Assembly: GCA_016744185.1 (NCBI GenBank)
Contig: JADGEY010000009.1
Span: 1-45,961 of the forward strand
Source of the DNA: Emcibacteraceae bacterium
GTDB taxonomy: Bacteria; Pseudomonadota; Alphaproteobacteria; Sphingomonadales; Emcibacteraceae
Reading direction: 5' to 3'
Length of the DNA stretch: 45,961 nt
Shown here: positions 21,383-31,313 of the stretch, one piece after another
Layout: every line of letters begins with the position of its first letter
Numbering within the stretch: position 1 is the first letter of the stretch
The notes under the pieces: model-generated
Told to the model about the DNA's origin: nothing
Databases searched by the model: none
The model's input: the letters and a program-made list of their open reading frames with translations, nothing else
Program-made: the position numbers and the translations under genes

Positions 21383-21586
21383 TTTAAGTAAGATTATACG
21401 AAAAACACGAGTAAATTAACCTTATTTATTAACATATATCATAAGATGCTTTCTTTTTAAGAGGTTTTTGTGCTAGAAAGCATTCAAGCATCTTTAATGT
21501 GTTATTCATTTGGTTTAAATTTCATTTCCTGAATTTCAATATACACCTTAATTTACATTAATAAATAAGAATAGGTTTCGAGCTAT

Positions 21587-23011
21587 ATGGCTGACACTTC
21601 GCAAAAGGTTGTAACGCGCTTTGCCCCTTCACCAACAGGATTTTTACATATTGGTGGTGCAAGAACAGCTCTATTTAATTGGCTTTTTGCAAAACATCAT
21701 GGCGGCGAATTTCGCCTTCGCATTGAAGATACAGACCGAAAGAGATCTACGCAAGAAGCCACACAGGCTATTTTCGACGGAATGGAATGGCTCGGGCTTA
21801 CGTCTGATAAAGAGCCTATTTTTCAATATGCACGGCGCAGCAGACATGCAGAGGTTGCAGAAGAGCTTTTAAAGTCTGGACATGCCTATCATTGTTATTG
21901 CTCGAAAGAAGAGCTTGCAGAAATGCGTGATGAAGCCCGTAAAAATGGCTCTCCCGTTAGTTATAACGGTAAATGGCGTGATAAAAGCCCTTCAGAAGCC
22001 CCTAAAGATATAAAACCTACCGTCAGATTTAAAGCACCGAAAGAAGGACAAACGGTAATTCATGATCTGGTTCAGGGAGATGTTATCACACAAAATGATC
22101 ATTTAGATGACATGATTTTACTGCGTGCTGATGGCTCGCCAACCTATATGTTATCTGTCGTTATAGACGATTATGATATGGAAATAAGTCATGTAATTAG
22201 AGGAGACGACCATCTTGTTAATGCCGCCCGCCAAGCGCAGCTTATTAAAGCCATTGGCTGGGAACTTCCTGCATATGCTCATATTCCCCTTATTCATGGA
22301 GCAGACGGCGCAAAGCTTTCAAAACGCCACGGCGCACTCGGCGTTGATGCTTACCAAAAAATGGGCTATCTTCCCGAAGCGGTTAAAAATTATATTCTTC
22401 GGCTTGGCTGGTCACATGGCGATGATGAAATCATTTCAGAAAAGCAGGCTATTGAATGGTTTGATACGGATGGTCTTGGCAAGTCCCCTTCCCGTTTTGA
22501 TTTTGCAAAATTAGAAAATCTAAACGGTCATTATATACGTGACGTTCTTTCCAATGAAGAACTTTTAAAAACGATTAAACCTGCGCTAGAGAAACTATTG
22601 GGTAAAGAAATTAATCCAAAAGAGGAGATCCTTCTGCTTTCTTCTCTTGATGAATTTAAAACGCGTTCAAAAAATATTAATGACCTTGCTGCATCACCCT
22701 TGTTTTTATTTGCGCAGCGCCCGCTTAGCATTATCCCAAAAGCGGAAAAGCTTTTAAATGACGATGCAAAAATTATCATGGGTAAGCTCCATAATTCTTT
22801 GTCTTCCCTCAACAATTGGACAAAAGAGGATTTAGAGCAGGCCGTAAAAGACCTATCTGAAAAAGAAAATTTAAAATTAGGCAAATTATTGCAGCCCGTT
22901 AGGGCGGCTCTTACGGGAAGTAATGTTTCCCCTAGCGTATTTGAAATATTCATTTGGCTCGGCAAACAAGAAACATTAAACCGCATGGGCGATTATTCGA
23001 GCTTTGAATAA
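21587..23011 (+). CDS. gltX: glutamate--tRNA ligase
   Basis: RFAPSPTGFLHIGGARTALFNWL and KLSKRHGALGVDAYQKMGY motifs. Confidence 0.97.
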   Translation: MADTSQKVVTRFAPSPTGFLHIGGARTALFNWLFAKHHGGEFRLRIEDTDRKRSTQEATQAIFDGMEWLGLTSDKEPIFQYARRSRHAEVAEELLKSGHAYHCYCSKEELAEMRDEARKNGSPVSYNGKWRDKSPSEAPKDIKPTVRFKAPKEGQTVIHDLVQGDVITQNDHLDDMILLRADGSPTYMLSVVIDDYDMEISHVIRGDDHLVNAARQAQLIKAIGWELPAYAHIPLIHGADGAKLSKRHGALGVDAYQKMGYLPEAVKNYILRLGWSHGDDEIISEKQAIEWFDTDGLGKSPSRFDFAKLENLNGHYIRDVLSNEELLKTIKPALEKLLGKEINPKEEILLLSSLDEFKTRSKNINDLAASPLFLFAQRPLSIIPKAEKLLNDDAKIIMGKLHNSLSSLNNWTKEDLEQAVKDLSEKENLKLGKLLQPVRAALTGSNVSPSVFEIFIWLGKQETLNRMGDYSSFE

Positions 23012-23129
23012 TTTCTTATGTAGAAAATAAAATTCTCTATTTTTATTAAAATAAAGAATTTCTTTAACCAATTGCATTATATCTTGTTTTGAAAAACAAC
23101 ATATGGGCAACATATGACAAAAACCTATT

Positions 23130-23190
23130 AAGTTACATAAGGTATTTATAACCTGTAACTTAACTGTACAATATTGAAAGGTCACAGGTT
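23130..23190 (+). promoter_or_regulatory. gltA leader with two mutually exclusive inverted repeats
   Basis: AAGTTAC(23130-23136)/GTAACTT(23155-23161) plus AGGT(23140-23143)/ACCT(23151-23154), versus AACCTGT(23150-23156)/ACAGGTT(23184-23190). Confidence 0.45.
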
Positions 23191-23191
23191 C

Positions 23192-24505
23192 ATGACAGAA
23201 AAATTTGAAAAAACTATATCTGACAAAAAAGCAACTTTAACGATAGGAGAAAAATCTTATGAATTCTCTATTTTTGGAGGAAGCGTTGGGCCTGATGTAA
23301 TTGATATTCGCAGCTTATATGCGCAAACAGATCATTTTACCTATGACCCTGGTTTTACATCTACTGCAAGCTGTGAATCTACTATTACTTATATTGATGG
23401 TGATAAGGGTGAACTGCTTTATCGTGGCTATCCTATTAACCAGCTTGCTGAAAATAGTGATTTTATGGAAGTATCCTATCTTCTTTTAAATGGCGAGCTT
23501 CCTTCTCAAGAAGAAAAAGATAAATTCGTTAATGACATCACCTACCATACGATGGTTCACGATCAATTAAACCGCTTCTTTTCTGGTTTTCGCCGTGATG
23601 CGCATCCGATGGCTATTATGTGCGGCGTTGTCGGTGCAATGTCAGCTTTTTATCATGATAATCAAGATATATCAGACCCAGAGCAACGTAAAATAGCCTC
23701 TTATCGCCTTATTGCTAAAATTCCAACAATTGCAGCAATGGCTTATAAATATTCTGTGGGACAGCCTTTTGTATATCCTAGAAATGATCTTAATTATGCA
23801 GAAAATTTCCTTCATATGACATTTGGCGTTCCTCAATGTGAAGATAAAAAAGTTAACCCTATTCTTGCCGATGCAATGGATAAAATATTTATCCTTCATG
23901 CTGATCATGAACAAAATGCTTCCACCTCTACGGTTCGCCTTGCAGGCTCATCTGGCGCAAATCCATTTGCTTGTATTGCGGCTGGTATCGCATCACTTTG
24001 GGGCCCTGCTCATGGCGGCGCAAATGAAGCTTGCCTTAATATGCTAGAAGAAATTGGCACAGTAGACCGCATTCCAGAATTTGTGGCAAAAGCAAAAGAC
24101 AAGAATGATCCATTCCGTCTTATGGGATTTGGACATAGGGTCTATAAAAACTTTGATCCCCGCGCAACGGTTCTTCAAGAATCTGCTCATAAAGTTTTAA
24201 AAGAGCTTAATATTGACGATCCTTTACTAGATGTTGCGATGGAACTTGAAAGAATTGCAAGAGAAGATCCCTATTTCATTGAAAAGAAACTATACCCTAA
24301 TGTAGATTTTTATTCTGGCATTATCCTCAAAGCAATGGGCTTTCCAACAAGTATGTTCACAGTGCTGTTTGCTCTGGCACGTACAGTGGGCTGGATTTCG
24401 CAATGGAGCGAAATGATTGTTGACCCAACACAAAAAATTGGTCGCCCTCGCCAGTTATTTACAGGTTCAACAGAACGTAAATATAAAGATATTAACAACA
24501 GATAA
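23192..24505 (+). CDS. gltA: citrate synthase (ATG at 23192 preferred over the TTG at 23174)
   Basis: [47 protein letters not shown] at 23175-23181 serves as SD for 23192. Confidence 0.97.
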   Translation: MTEKFEKTISDKKATLTIGEKSYEFSIFGGSVGPDVIDIRSLYAQTDHFTYDPGFTSTASCESTITYIDGDKGELLYRGYPINQLAENSDFMEVSYLLLNGELPSQEEKDKFVNDITYHTMVHDQLNRFFSGFRRDAHPMAIMCGVVGAMSAFYHDNQDISDPEQRKIASYRLIAKIPTIAAMAYKYSVGQPFVYPRNDLNYAENFLHMTFGVPQCEDKKVNPILADAMDKIFILHADHEQNASTSTVRLAGSSGANPFACIAAGIASLWGPAHGGANEACLNMLEEIGTVDRIPEFVAKAKDKNDPFRLMGFGHRVYKNFDPRATVLQESAHKVLKELNIDDPLLDVAMELERIAREDPYFIEKKLYPNVDFYSGIILKAMGFPTSMFTVLFALARTVGWISQWSEMIVDPTQKIGRPRQLFTGSTERKYKDINNR

Positions 24506-24522
24506 TTCTACCCCTTTAGAAT

Positions 24523-24561
24523 AAAAAAAGCCCTGCATCAAATAAATGCAGGGCTTTTTTT
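24523..24561. terminator. bidirectional intrinsic terminator between convergent gltA and fabZ
   Basis: A-tract, GCCCTGCAT-CAAATAA-ATGCAGGGC perfect 9-bp stem, T-tract. Confidence 0.93.
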
Positions 24562-24578
24562 ATTAATTTTAAAAACTG

Positions 24579-25037
24579 TTAGACTGCAAACATTGCTTTA
24601 AATTTTGCTTCTGCAACAACTTTACCATCAACTTTTGCTTTTCCTATAAAGCTCCAGATATTTCTTCTTTCTTTATCTTTTTCAACATGAAATTCTAACA
24701 TATCCCCTGGCAGAACGGGTTTTCGGAATTTTGCGCTGTCAATTGACATGAAATAAACGATTTTTCCTTCCGCCTCTTCCCCAAGAGTTAGCATCACCAA
24801 TGCAGCGGCTGTTTGCGCCATTGCCTCAACAATTAAAACGCCTGGCATAACAGGGTGACCAGGGAAATGCCCCTGAAAAAAAGGCTCATTAATCGTAACG
24901 CCTTTAACGCCAACCGCCGAGCGTCCAAGAGTAATATCTTTTACTTTATCGATAAAAAGCATTGGGTAGCGGTGCGGAATAAGTTCTTTAATACGAATAA
25001 TATCAATATCATCAGCTTTTATATTTTCTTCAGTCAT
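24579..25037 (-). CDS. fabZ: 3-hydroxyacyl-[acyl-carrier-protein] dehydratase FabZ
   Basis: LIPHRYPMLFIDKV and FFQGHFPGHPVMPGVLIVEAMAQTAA. Confidence 0.97.
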   Translation of the reverse strand: MTEENIKADDIDIIRIKELIPHRYPMLFIDKVKDITLGRSAVGVKGVTINEPFFQGHFPGHPVMPGVLIVEAMAQTAAALVMLTLGEEAEGKIVYFMSIDSAKFRKPVLPGDMLEFHVEKDKERRNIWSFIGKAKVDGKVVAEAKFKAMFAV

Positions 25038-25104
25038 TAGATTTCCTCCATATAAGTTTGTTGCATATCTTTAATTTAAAGATACTCCTGATTTAAAAAT
25101 AAAA

Positions 25105-25140
25105 AAACCCCGCTATCATAATATCAAGCGAGGTTTTATT
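25105..25140 (-). terminator. intrinsic terminator downstream of skp
   Basis: Minus strand AAACCTCGCTTGATATTATGATAGCGGGGTTTTTTT: GC-rich stem with T-tract, between skp and fabZ. Confidence 0.8.
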
Positions 25141-25153
25141 TGTTTTTCCTAAA

Positions 25154-25744
25154 TTATTTTTTAGGAGGATATTCTAACTTCAATGCTGGAAGTTTTGCAT
25201 CTAAAAGCTCAAGAACCGTCGTTGTTACATCCATTCCAGTACCTGGTTTTTTAGCAATAACAAATCTTGTATCTAAAATCATAGTCGCTTTATAATCTTT
25301 TAAAATTTTTTGATAAATTGGTTTAAGCGCTTTATTAATTTTCATTGTAGCGGCTTGTAATGCAGCTTGAACTTGGCGTTCTTTAAGCTGTTTATCTTTA
25401 TCATATTTATTAATTTTTAATTGAAAAGCTCTCACTTTAGCTTCATAGGCTTCTTTACTCAGAATAGTATTTTTCTGTTTCTGAATTTTTTCGCCTTCTG
25501 CTTTTAATTTAGCTTGAACTTCTGTAATTTCTTTTTGAAAATTAACTCGAATCTGACCTAGCTGTTTTTCAAGATCTTTACCCGCGGCGGATGTTTGCAT
25601 AATCCGCGCACTATCAATAAGAGCAATAGTTGTTTTCTGCAAAGCTCCTGCCGCTTGCGCATTACTTGCTCCCAATGTACTAGCAGCTGATGTTGCAATG
25701 ATTCCCACCATTGCAATTTTAATTATTTTTATCATATTTATCAT
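25154..25744 (-). CDS. skp: OmpH/Skp-family periplasmic chaperone
   Basis: Signal peptide; IALIDSARIMQTSAAGKDLEKQL; long coiled-coil segment. Confidence 0.88.
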   Translation of the reverse strand: MINMIKIIKIAMVGIIATSAASTLGASNAQAAGALQKTTIALIDSARIMQTSAAGKDLEKQLGQIRVNFQKEITEVQAKLKAEGEKIQKQKNTILSKEAYEAKVRAFQLKINKYDKDKQLKERQVQAALQAATMKINKALKPIYQKILKDYKATMILDTRFVIAKKPGTGMDVTTTVLELLDAKLPALKLEYPPKK

Positions 25745-25771
25745 ATTTAAATCTCTATCCGATATTTAAGT

Positions 25772-28180
25772 TTAAAATCTTTGCCCAATATTAAATTGGA
25801 AAAATTCTGTGCGATCATATTTATCATGAACTATTGCTTTAGCCAAATCAATTCTAAAGGGGCCAAAAGGTGAAACCCAAGAAAAGCCAATTCCGGCAGA
25901 TATTCTCGGTTTATAAGAATCTCCTACAATACGAGAATATGCTTTTGTTCCATCTGATAATAACCTTGAATCACTCGCTTTTTCATCTATAGACCAAACA
26001 GAACCAACATCAACAAAAGCACTCGCCTCTATCCCAAGTTCCCTTGCCCCTGAACCAAGGGGAACAAATAACTCTAACGTTGTCTTATAAAAAGCATTCC
26101 CGCCCAGCGCATTCGTATGGCGGTCTGTAAGATCCATTCCTTCCAATTCTTTTGGAAGTTCTCTCGGTCCAAGACCTCTTTGCTCAAATCCCCGCATTCT
26201 TGGCGTTCCAAGAAAGAATCTATCATTCCAGCGGACTTTAGAACCTAGACCATTAATATAGCCTGTTTCAATTTTAAAATTCATAATCCAGCGTTTATAA
26301 ACAGGAATATAAATATCATAATTAAAGCTTGCCTTTGCGTATTTTACATTGCCGCCAAGACCTGCAAATTCAGCGTTAAAAACAATCCTTTGACCGCTAT
26401 TGGGATGAGAGGGATTATCCACAGAATCATATGCTATCGCCGCCCCAATCATAGAAGTCACGTATCTGCCCGCATTATTATCAAGGTAAGGACTTCTATA
26501 GCTTTGAAGCGTTTTAATATCTGCCCGACGAATAGTATATCTTGTTTGCGCCGTAATATATTCACTGATAGGAAAGCCAAATCTAAGATTACTTCCAAGA
26601 GTAGAGGCTTTATATGATGCTGTTTGCCCATAATCCATATCTTGTAAATATAAATCAACCCCCGCTAATACATTGCGTCCAAGGAAATAAGGCTCCGTAA
26701 AGCCTAAATTAATATTTTTAGAATATTTAGACCATTGCAATGACGTTCGTATATTCTGCCCCCTGCCCATGAAATTCTTTTGGGTAAGACCTAATTGAAT
26801 TGAAAATTTAGTAGCATTTGAATAGGCAATACCAAAATTAAACTCGCCCGTTGGCTGCTCTTCAACATTAACTTCAAGCACCATACGGTCGGGGCTGTCC
26901 CCTTCAATTCTTTCAATTTCAACTTCTTTAAAAAAGCCAAGACTTTTAATTCGGATTTTAGAACGATTTACTTTAAATGTATTAAAAGCATCTCCCTCAA
27001 CAAGGCGCATTTGACGGCGAATAACATTATCATGGGTTACGGTATTTCCCGTAATAACAATACGGTCAACATAAACTCTAGGCGCTTTATTAACAACGTA
27101 AGTCACAGATACTGTACGGTTTTTTCTGTCAACCTTAGTTCTAGGACGAATAGACACAAAAGCATAGCCCCGAAGCCCCGCAATATCGGTTAGATATTCA
27201 ACAGTCTGATCCGTGGCTTTTAAGTTGTAGGTATTTCCCTCTCTTGTAAAAACTAAAGATTCTAATAATTCATTTGGTAGCTCTTTAATCTTACTCTCAA
27301 CTTTAATTTTACCAAATTTAAAAACTTTACCTTCTTCTAAGGTGATATTGACAAAAAAGAATTCTTTATCCGTATTAAGTTCAGCCACAGCCGATGTAAC
27401 TCTAAAATCTGCATAGCCTTGAGAAAGATAGAAATCCCTTAGTTTCTGGCTATCGTAGCTTAAGCGATCAGGATCATAAGTATCATGGGAGGTTAAAAAA
27501 CGCCACCAACGTGATTCTTTTGAAATAAGAACCGCCTTTAAATCATCATTACTGAATATCTTATTTCCAACGAAATTAATCCGTCCAATTTTACTTTTTG
27601 GACCTTCGCTTATTTCAAAAACAAGATTAACGCGGTTTTGATCAAGTTCGATAACCTTTGGCTCAATAGAGGCTGCAAAACGCCCCCCTTTTCGGTAAAG
27701 GTTAAGCAGACGCTGTACATCTGCCCTCACCTTTGATCTTGAAAATACAATACGGGGGCGCAGTTTAATTTCTTCATAAAGTTTTTTAGCTTTTTTATAT
27801 TTATTACCTTCAAAAACAATTCTGTTAATAATGGGGTTTTCATTGACCACAACAACAAGAACCGATCCTTTGCGCCCAATATCAACATTTGCAAATAGCC
27901 CCGTGTTGAAAAGACGTTTCATAGACGCATCGCTTAAAGAATTGGTATATATATCGCCTCTACGAAGAAGTAAGTATGATTCAACAGTAGAAGATTCTAT
28001 CCTCTGATTCCCTGTGACCTGAATATCACTAATCGCAATTTGCGCCTGAGCAGAACCGCTGCTTAACGCAATGGTTATACTAGCGAGGCAAACCATAATC
28101 ACTTTAAAGAATTGATTTTTCAAAGATTCCAGCCTTTTATTTGTTCTCGATATTATCAAAATAGAAAAAGTCCTAAACAT
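25772..28180 (-). CDS. bamA: outer membrane protein assembly factor BamA
   Basis: POTRA repeats (ISDIQVTGNQRIESSTVESYL), C-terminal barrel with RMRGFEQRGLGPRE and terminal FNIGQRF. Confidence 0.97.
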   Translation of the reverse strand: MFRTFSILIISRTNKRLESLKNQFFKVIMVCLASITIALSSGSAQAQIAISDIQVTGNQRIESSTVESYLLLRRGDIYTNSLSDASMKRLFNTGLFANVDIGRKGSVLVVVVNENPIINRIVFEGNKYKKAKKLYEEIKLRPRIVFSRSKVRADVQRLLNLYRKGGRFAASIEPKVIELDQNRVNLVFEISEGPKSKIGRINFVGNKIFSNDDLKAVLISKESRWWRFLTSHDTYDPDRLSYDSQKLRDFYLSQGYADFRVTSAVAELNTDKEFFFVNITLEEGKVFKFGKIKVESKIKELPNELLESLVFTREGNTYNLKATDQTVEYLTDIAGLRGYAFVSIRPRTKVDRKNRTVSVTYVVNKAPRVYVDRIVITGNTVTHDNVIRRQMRLVEGDAFNTFKVNRSKIRIKSLGFFKEVEIERIEGDSPDRMVLEVNVEEQPTGEFNFGIAYSNATKFSIQLGLTQKNFMGRGQNIRTSLQWSKYSKNINLGFTEPYFLGRNVLAGVDLYLQDMDYGQTASYKASTLGSNLRFGFPISEYITAQTRYTIRRADIKTLQSYRSPYLDNNAGRYVTSMIGAAIAYDSVDNPSHPNSGQRIVFNAEFAGLGGNVKYAKASFNYDIYIPVYKRWIMNFKIETGYINGLGSKVRWNDRFFLGTPRMRGFEQRGLGPRELPKELEGMDLTDRHTNALGGNAFYKTTLELFVPLGSGARELGIEASAFVDVGSVWSIDEKASDSRLLSDGTKAYSRIVGDSYKPRISAGIGFSWVSPFGPFRIDLAKAIVHDKYDRTEFFQFNIGQRF

Positions 28181-28202
28181 TATGATCCTTTAATTTTTAC
28201 TC

Positions 28203-29309
28203 TTATTTTGTAAGGTCATTTACAGTAGCGAATATCATTAACCCAGAAAGCAATAACAGTCCAACACGAAATCCATATTCTTGTGCTTTTTCACTCATTG
28301 GTCGCCTAAAGATCGCTTCATAAGCATAGAAAAACAAATGCCCCCCATCAAGAAGCGGGATAGGAAATAAATTAATCAGCCCTAAATTAATTGAAACCAT
28401 CGCAGCAAAAAAAATCAGTGAAGCAATTCCATGCTCAAAAAATTGACCTGCATATTTTCCAATTCCAATAGGCCCGCTCATTTCTTTTACAGATCTTTTG
28501 CCCGTAATCATTTGAGAAATGCCTCTTAAAGATCTGTTTATGATTTCTTGAATTTCAACGGTCGCTGCCCCTACAGCAGAAAAAACACCATGTTCTTTTA
28601 TTTTAAAAGTACCTTTTTTACCTAATATACCAATCAAAGGTCTTGTGATTTCATTACCAAATCTATCTGTTGTCGGAACTTTATTAGGGACAATATTTAT
28701 TGTTAAAAGCTGTCCCCCTCGGTCAACAACAAATTCAATTTCATCGCCAACATTCATGGAAATAGCACCGATCAAATCATCATATCTTTCAACATCCCTG
28801 CCGTCCACCTGAATAATATGGTCATCAATTTCCATACCTGCTTTTTGCGCTGCTGAATTTTCTGAAAAACTACCCACAATTGCAGGTGTGTAATTTTGCC
28901 CATTCAGAAAGAAAAGACCCGCTAATATGGCTAATGCTAAAATAAAATTAGCAAGGGGTCCTGCAAAAACAATCGCAGATTTTTGCCATAATTTTTTAAA
29001 TTGAAAAGCTACAGATTTTTCAGATTCTGTCATCTCCTGCCCGGCCTTGGTATCAGGCGTGCTTGCCGCTGTCATATCACCAAAGAACTTTACATATCCG
29101 CCCAGAGGGACATAGCTAATTTTCCATCTTGTTCCATGCTTATCATTCCAGCCAAAGATTTCAGGCCCAAAGCCAATAGAAAAAACAACAACCCTAACCC
29201 CACACAGGCGCGCGGTAATATAATGCCCCCATTCATGTATGAAAACCAAAATGCTTAATACCAATATAAAAGCAAATGCTGCTTGAGCAATATCCAAAAG
29301 TCCGTCCAT
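28203..29309 (-). CDS. rseP: RIP metalloprotease RseP
   Basis: FIHEWGHYITARLCGV zinc site, PDZ domain, LFPIPLLDGGH. Confidence 0.96.
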   Translation of the reverse strand: MDGLLDIAQAAFAFILVLSILVFIHEWGHYITARLCGVRVVVFSIGFGPEIFGWNDKHGTRWKISYVPLGGYVKFFGDMTAASTPDTKAGQEMTESEKSVAFQFKKLWQKSAIVFAGPLANFILALAILAGLFFLNGQNYTPAIVGSFSENSAAQKAGMEIDDHIIQVDGRDVERYDDLIGAISMNVGDEIEFVVDRGGQLLTINIVPNKVPTTDRFGNEITRPLIGILGKKGTFKIKEHGVFSAVGAATVEIQEIINRSLRGISQMITGKRSVKEMSGPIGIGKYAGQFFEHGIASLIFFAAMVSINLGLINLFPIPLLDGGHLFFYAYEAIFRRPMSEKAQEYGFRVGLLLLSGLMIFATVNDLTK

Positions 29310-29324
29310 TAAACCATTTCTCTC

Positions 29325-30467
29325 TTAAATAAGCTCAGAAGCTTTTATTCTTGTTTCCTCGTCCTTAGCGTAGAGCGCTTCGAGCGAAGTTATTTTTTCT
29401 GATCCCATAATTTCTAAAGTTTGCTCTATTATTTGAACAATTTTTAAAAATTTTATCTTACCCTCTAAGAATGCATAGACTGCGACCTCATTTGCAGCAT
29501 TGAGGATTGTAGGGGCAGTTCCGCCCAATTGCAATGCTTCTCTTGCAATTTTAGTCGCAGGAAAGTTTATTTCATCAACATCGAAAAAATCAAGCAGTCC
29601 TATTTCTTTAAGATTCAATGCCTTAGCAGGGGTGAGCTTTCGGCTAGGATAATTCATTACATAAGAAATTGGAATGCGCATATCGGGCGATCCAAGCTGC
29701 GCTAAAACCGTTCCGTCCACATAAGAAACCATTGAATGAATAACAGATTGAGGGTGAATAATAATATCAAGCTGGTTAATTTCAATAGGAAAAAGATGAT
29801 AAGCTTCAATAAGCTCAAGCCCCTTATTCATCATTGTTGCGCTATCAACAGATATTTTAGCTCCCATTTTCCAGTTAGGGTGGGCAATAGCCTCGGCAGG
29901 AGAGATATTTTGCATTTGGGGCAAGCTTCTCCCCCGAAAAGGTCCGCCAGAAGCGGTTAAAGTAATCTTATCAATTTTATCAGCCTGCTTTGGGTCTAAA
30001 ACCTGAAATATTGCATTATGCTCTGAATCAACAGGCAGCAGCCTTGAGCCTGACTGACGAGCAAGGTCAATCATTAATTCGCCTGCGCAAACAAGGCATT
30101 CTTTATTGGCAAGCGCAATATCCGTGCCTTTACGAACGGCCGATAAAGTCGCTTCAAGCCCCGCAGCACCCACAATTGCTGCCATAACAATATCATTTTC
30201 GGATTCTGCTGCTTCATTTAAAGCTGTCCGCCCTGCCATTGCTTTGATTTTAGTGCCGCTTAAAGCCTGTTTTAAATCTTCATAAAGAGTTTCGTCCGCA
30301 ATCACAGCCATTTCAGCATTAAGAGATTTTGCTTGCGCTGCTAGCCTATCCACATTTTTATGAGCGGTTAAAGCAACAACATCATAATTCTGGCGGTCTC
30401 TTTCAATTAAATCGATAGTGCTAAGCCCAATAGACCCCGTTGACCCTAAAATTGATATTTTTTTCAA
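29325..30467 (-). CDS. dxr: 1-deoxy-D-xylulose-5-phosphate reductoisomerase
   Basis: ISILGSTGSIGLSTIDLI, LPVDSEHNAIFQ, TASGGPFRG. Confidence 0.97.
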   Translation of the reverse strand: MKKISILGSTGSIGLSTIDLIERDRQNYDVVALTAHKNVDRLAAQAKSLNAEMAVIADETLYEDLKQALSGTKIKAMAGRTALNEAAESENDIVMAAIVGAAGLEATLSAVRKGTDIALANKECLVCAGELMIDLARQSGSRLLPVDSEHNAIFQVLDPKQADKIDKITLTASGGPFRGRSLPQMQNISPAEAIAHPNWKMGAKISVDSATMMNKGLELIEAYHLFPIEINQLDIIIHPQSVIHSMVSYVDGTVLAQLGSPDMRIPISYVMNYPSRKLTPAKALNLKEIGLLDFFDVDEINFPATKIAREALQLGGTAPTILNAANEVAVYAFLEGKIKFLKIVQIIEQTLEIMGSEKITSLEALYAKDEETRIKASELI

Positions 30468-30482
30468 ATGATTATACCCATA

Positions 30483-31313
30483 TCAGAAAGGTTTAAAGAA
30501 TATCATTGCTGCCACAAGCGGAATAACAAAAACAACGCCGTCAACCCTGTCCATAATCCCCCCATGCCCAGGAATAATTGCGCCAGAATCTTTTACATTA
30601 AATCTTCTTTTTAAAGATGATTCATATAAATCACCAATTTGACTCCAAATAGCAAGAAAGCCTGAAATAAGAGCGATTTGCCATAAAGAAACGCCAAATT
30701 CAAAATAATAAGCCGCAGCAGAACCCGTAATCATTGCAAGAATGCCCCCCCCAGCCAGACCAGACCATGTTTTATTAGGGCTTATTTTAGGAGCCATTTT
30801 AGGGCCGCCAATATTTTTTCCTGCAAAATAGCCGCCCGTATCCATCGACCAGACAATAATCATTGCCCAAAGAACAATATAGCCACCATCAGAAGAAGAG
30901 CTGCGCAGCCAAAGCAGAGAAACGGCGGGAATAAGAGCGTAGATTAGACCAATTAAAGCCCATTTAGCTGAATTTTTATTTAAAAAAGCAACAGCAATTG
31001 TAATCAGCGCACCAATTCCTAAAAAAATAAAATTTACCACGCCGTAAAAATAAAGACTGATAATTGCATATAATACGATAAGACATTGCATGGTAAAAGT
31101 CAGCGAGACCCCCTTGCCTTCACAAATATTATTCCATTCAAAAAGAATAAGTCCCGAAAGAGCAATAACAAGACCAAGATAAGAATATTCACCCTTTAAA
31201 ATAATATAGACTGCGGCAGGCAGCATGACGGCAGCCGATAAAACCCGAACTCCTAAGTCACTTTTTTTCTTAATATTTTTGCTCTCTTCTAAGATTTTAT
31301 GATCTTGCGCCAT
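30483..31313 (-). CDS. cdsA: phosphatidate cytidylyltransferase
   Basis: SMDTGGYFAGKNIGGPKMAPKISPNKTWSGLAGG and PGHGGIMDRVDGVVF. Confidence 0.95.
   Translation of the reverse strand: MAQDHKILEESKNIKKKSDLGVRVLSAAVMLPAAVYIILKGEYSYLGLVIALSGLILFEWNNICEGKGVSLTFTMQCLIVLYAIISLYFYGVVNFIFLGIGALITIAVAFLNKNSAKWALIGLIYALIPAVSLLWLRSSSSDGGYIVLWAMIIVWSMDTGGYFAGKNIGGPKMAPKISPNKTWSGLAGGGILAMITGSAAAYYFEFGVSLWQIALISGFLAIWSQIGDLYESSLKRRFNVKDSGAIIPGHGGIMDRVDGVVFVIPLVAAMIFFKPF

Noticed and set aside
22531-22986. 151-aa minus-strand ORF inside gltX
   Set aside because: Shadow ORF opposite a clear glutamyl-tRNA synthetase.
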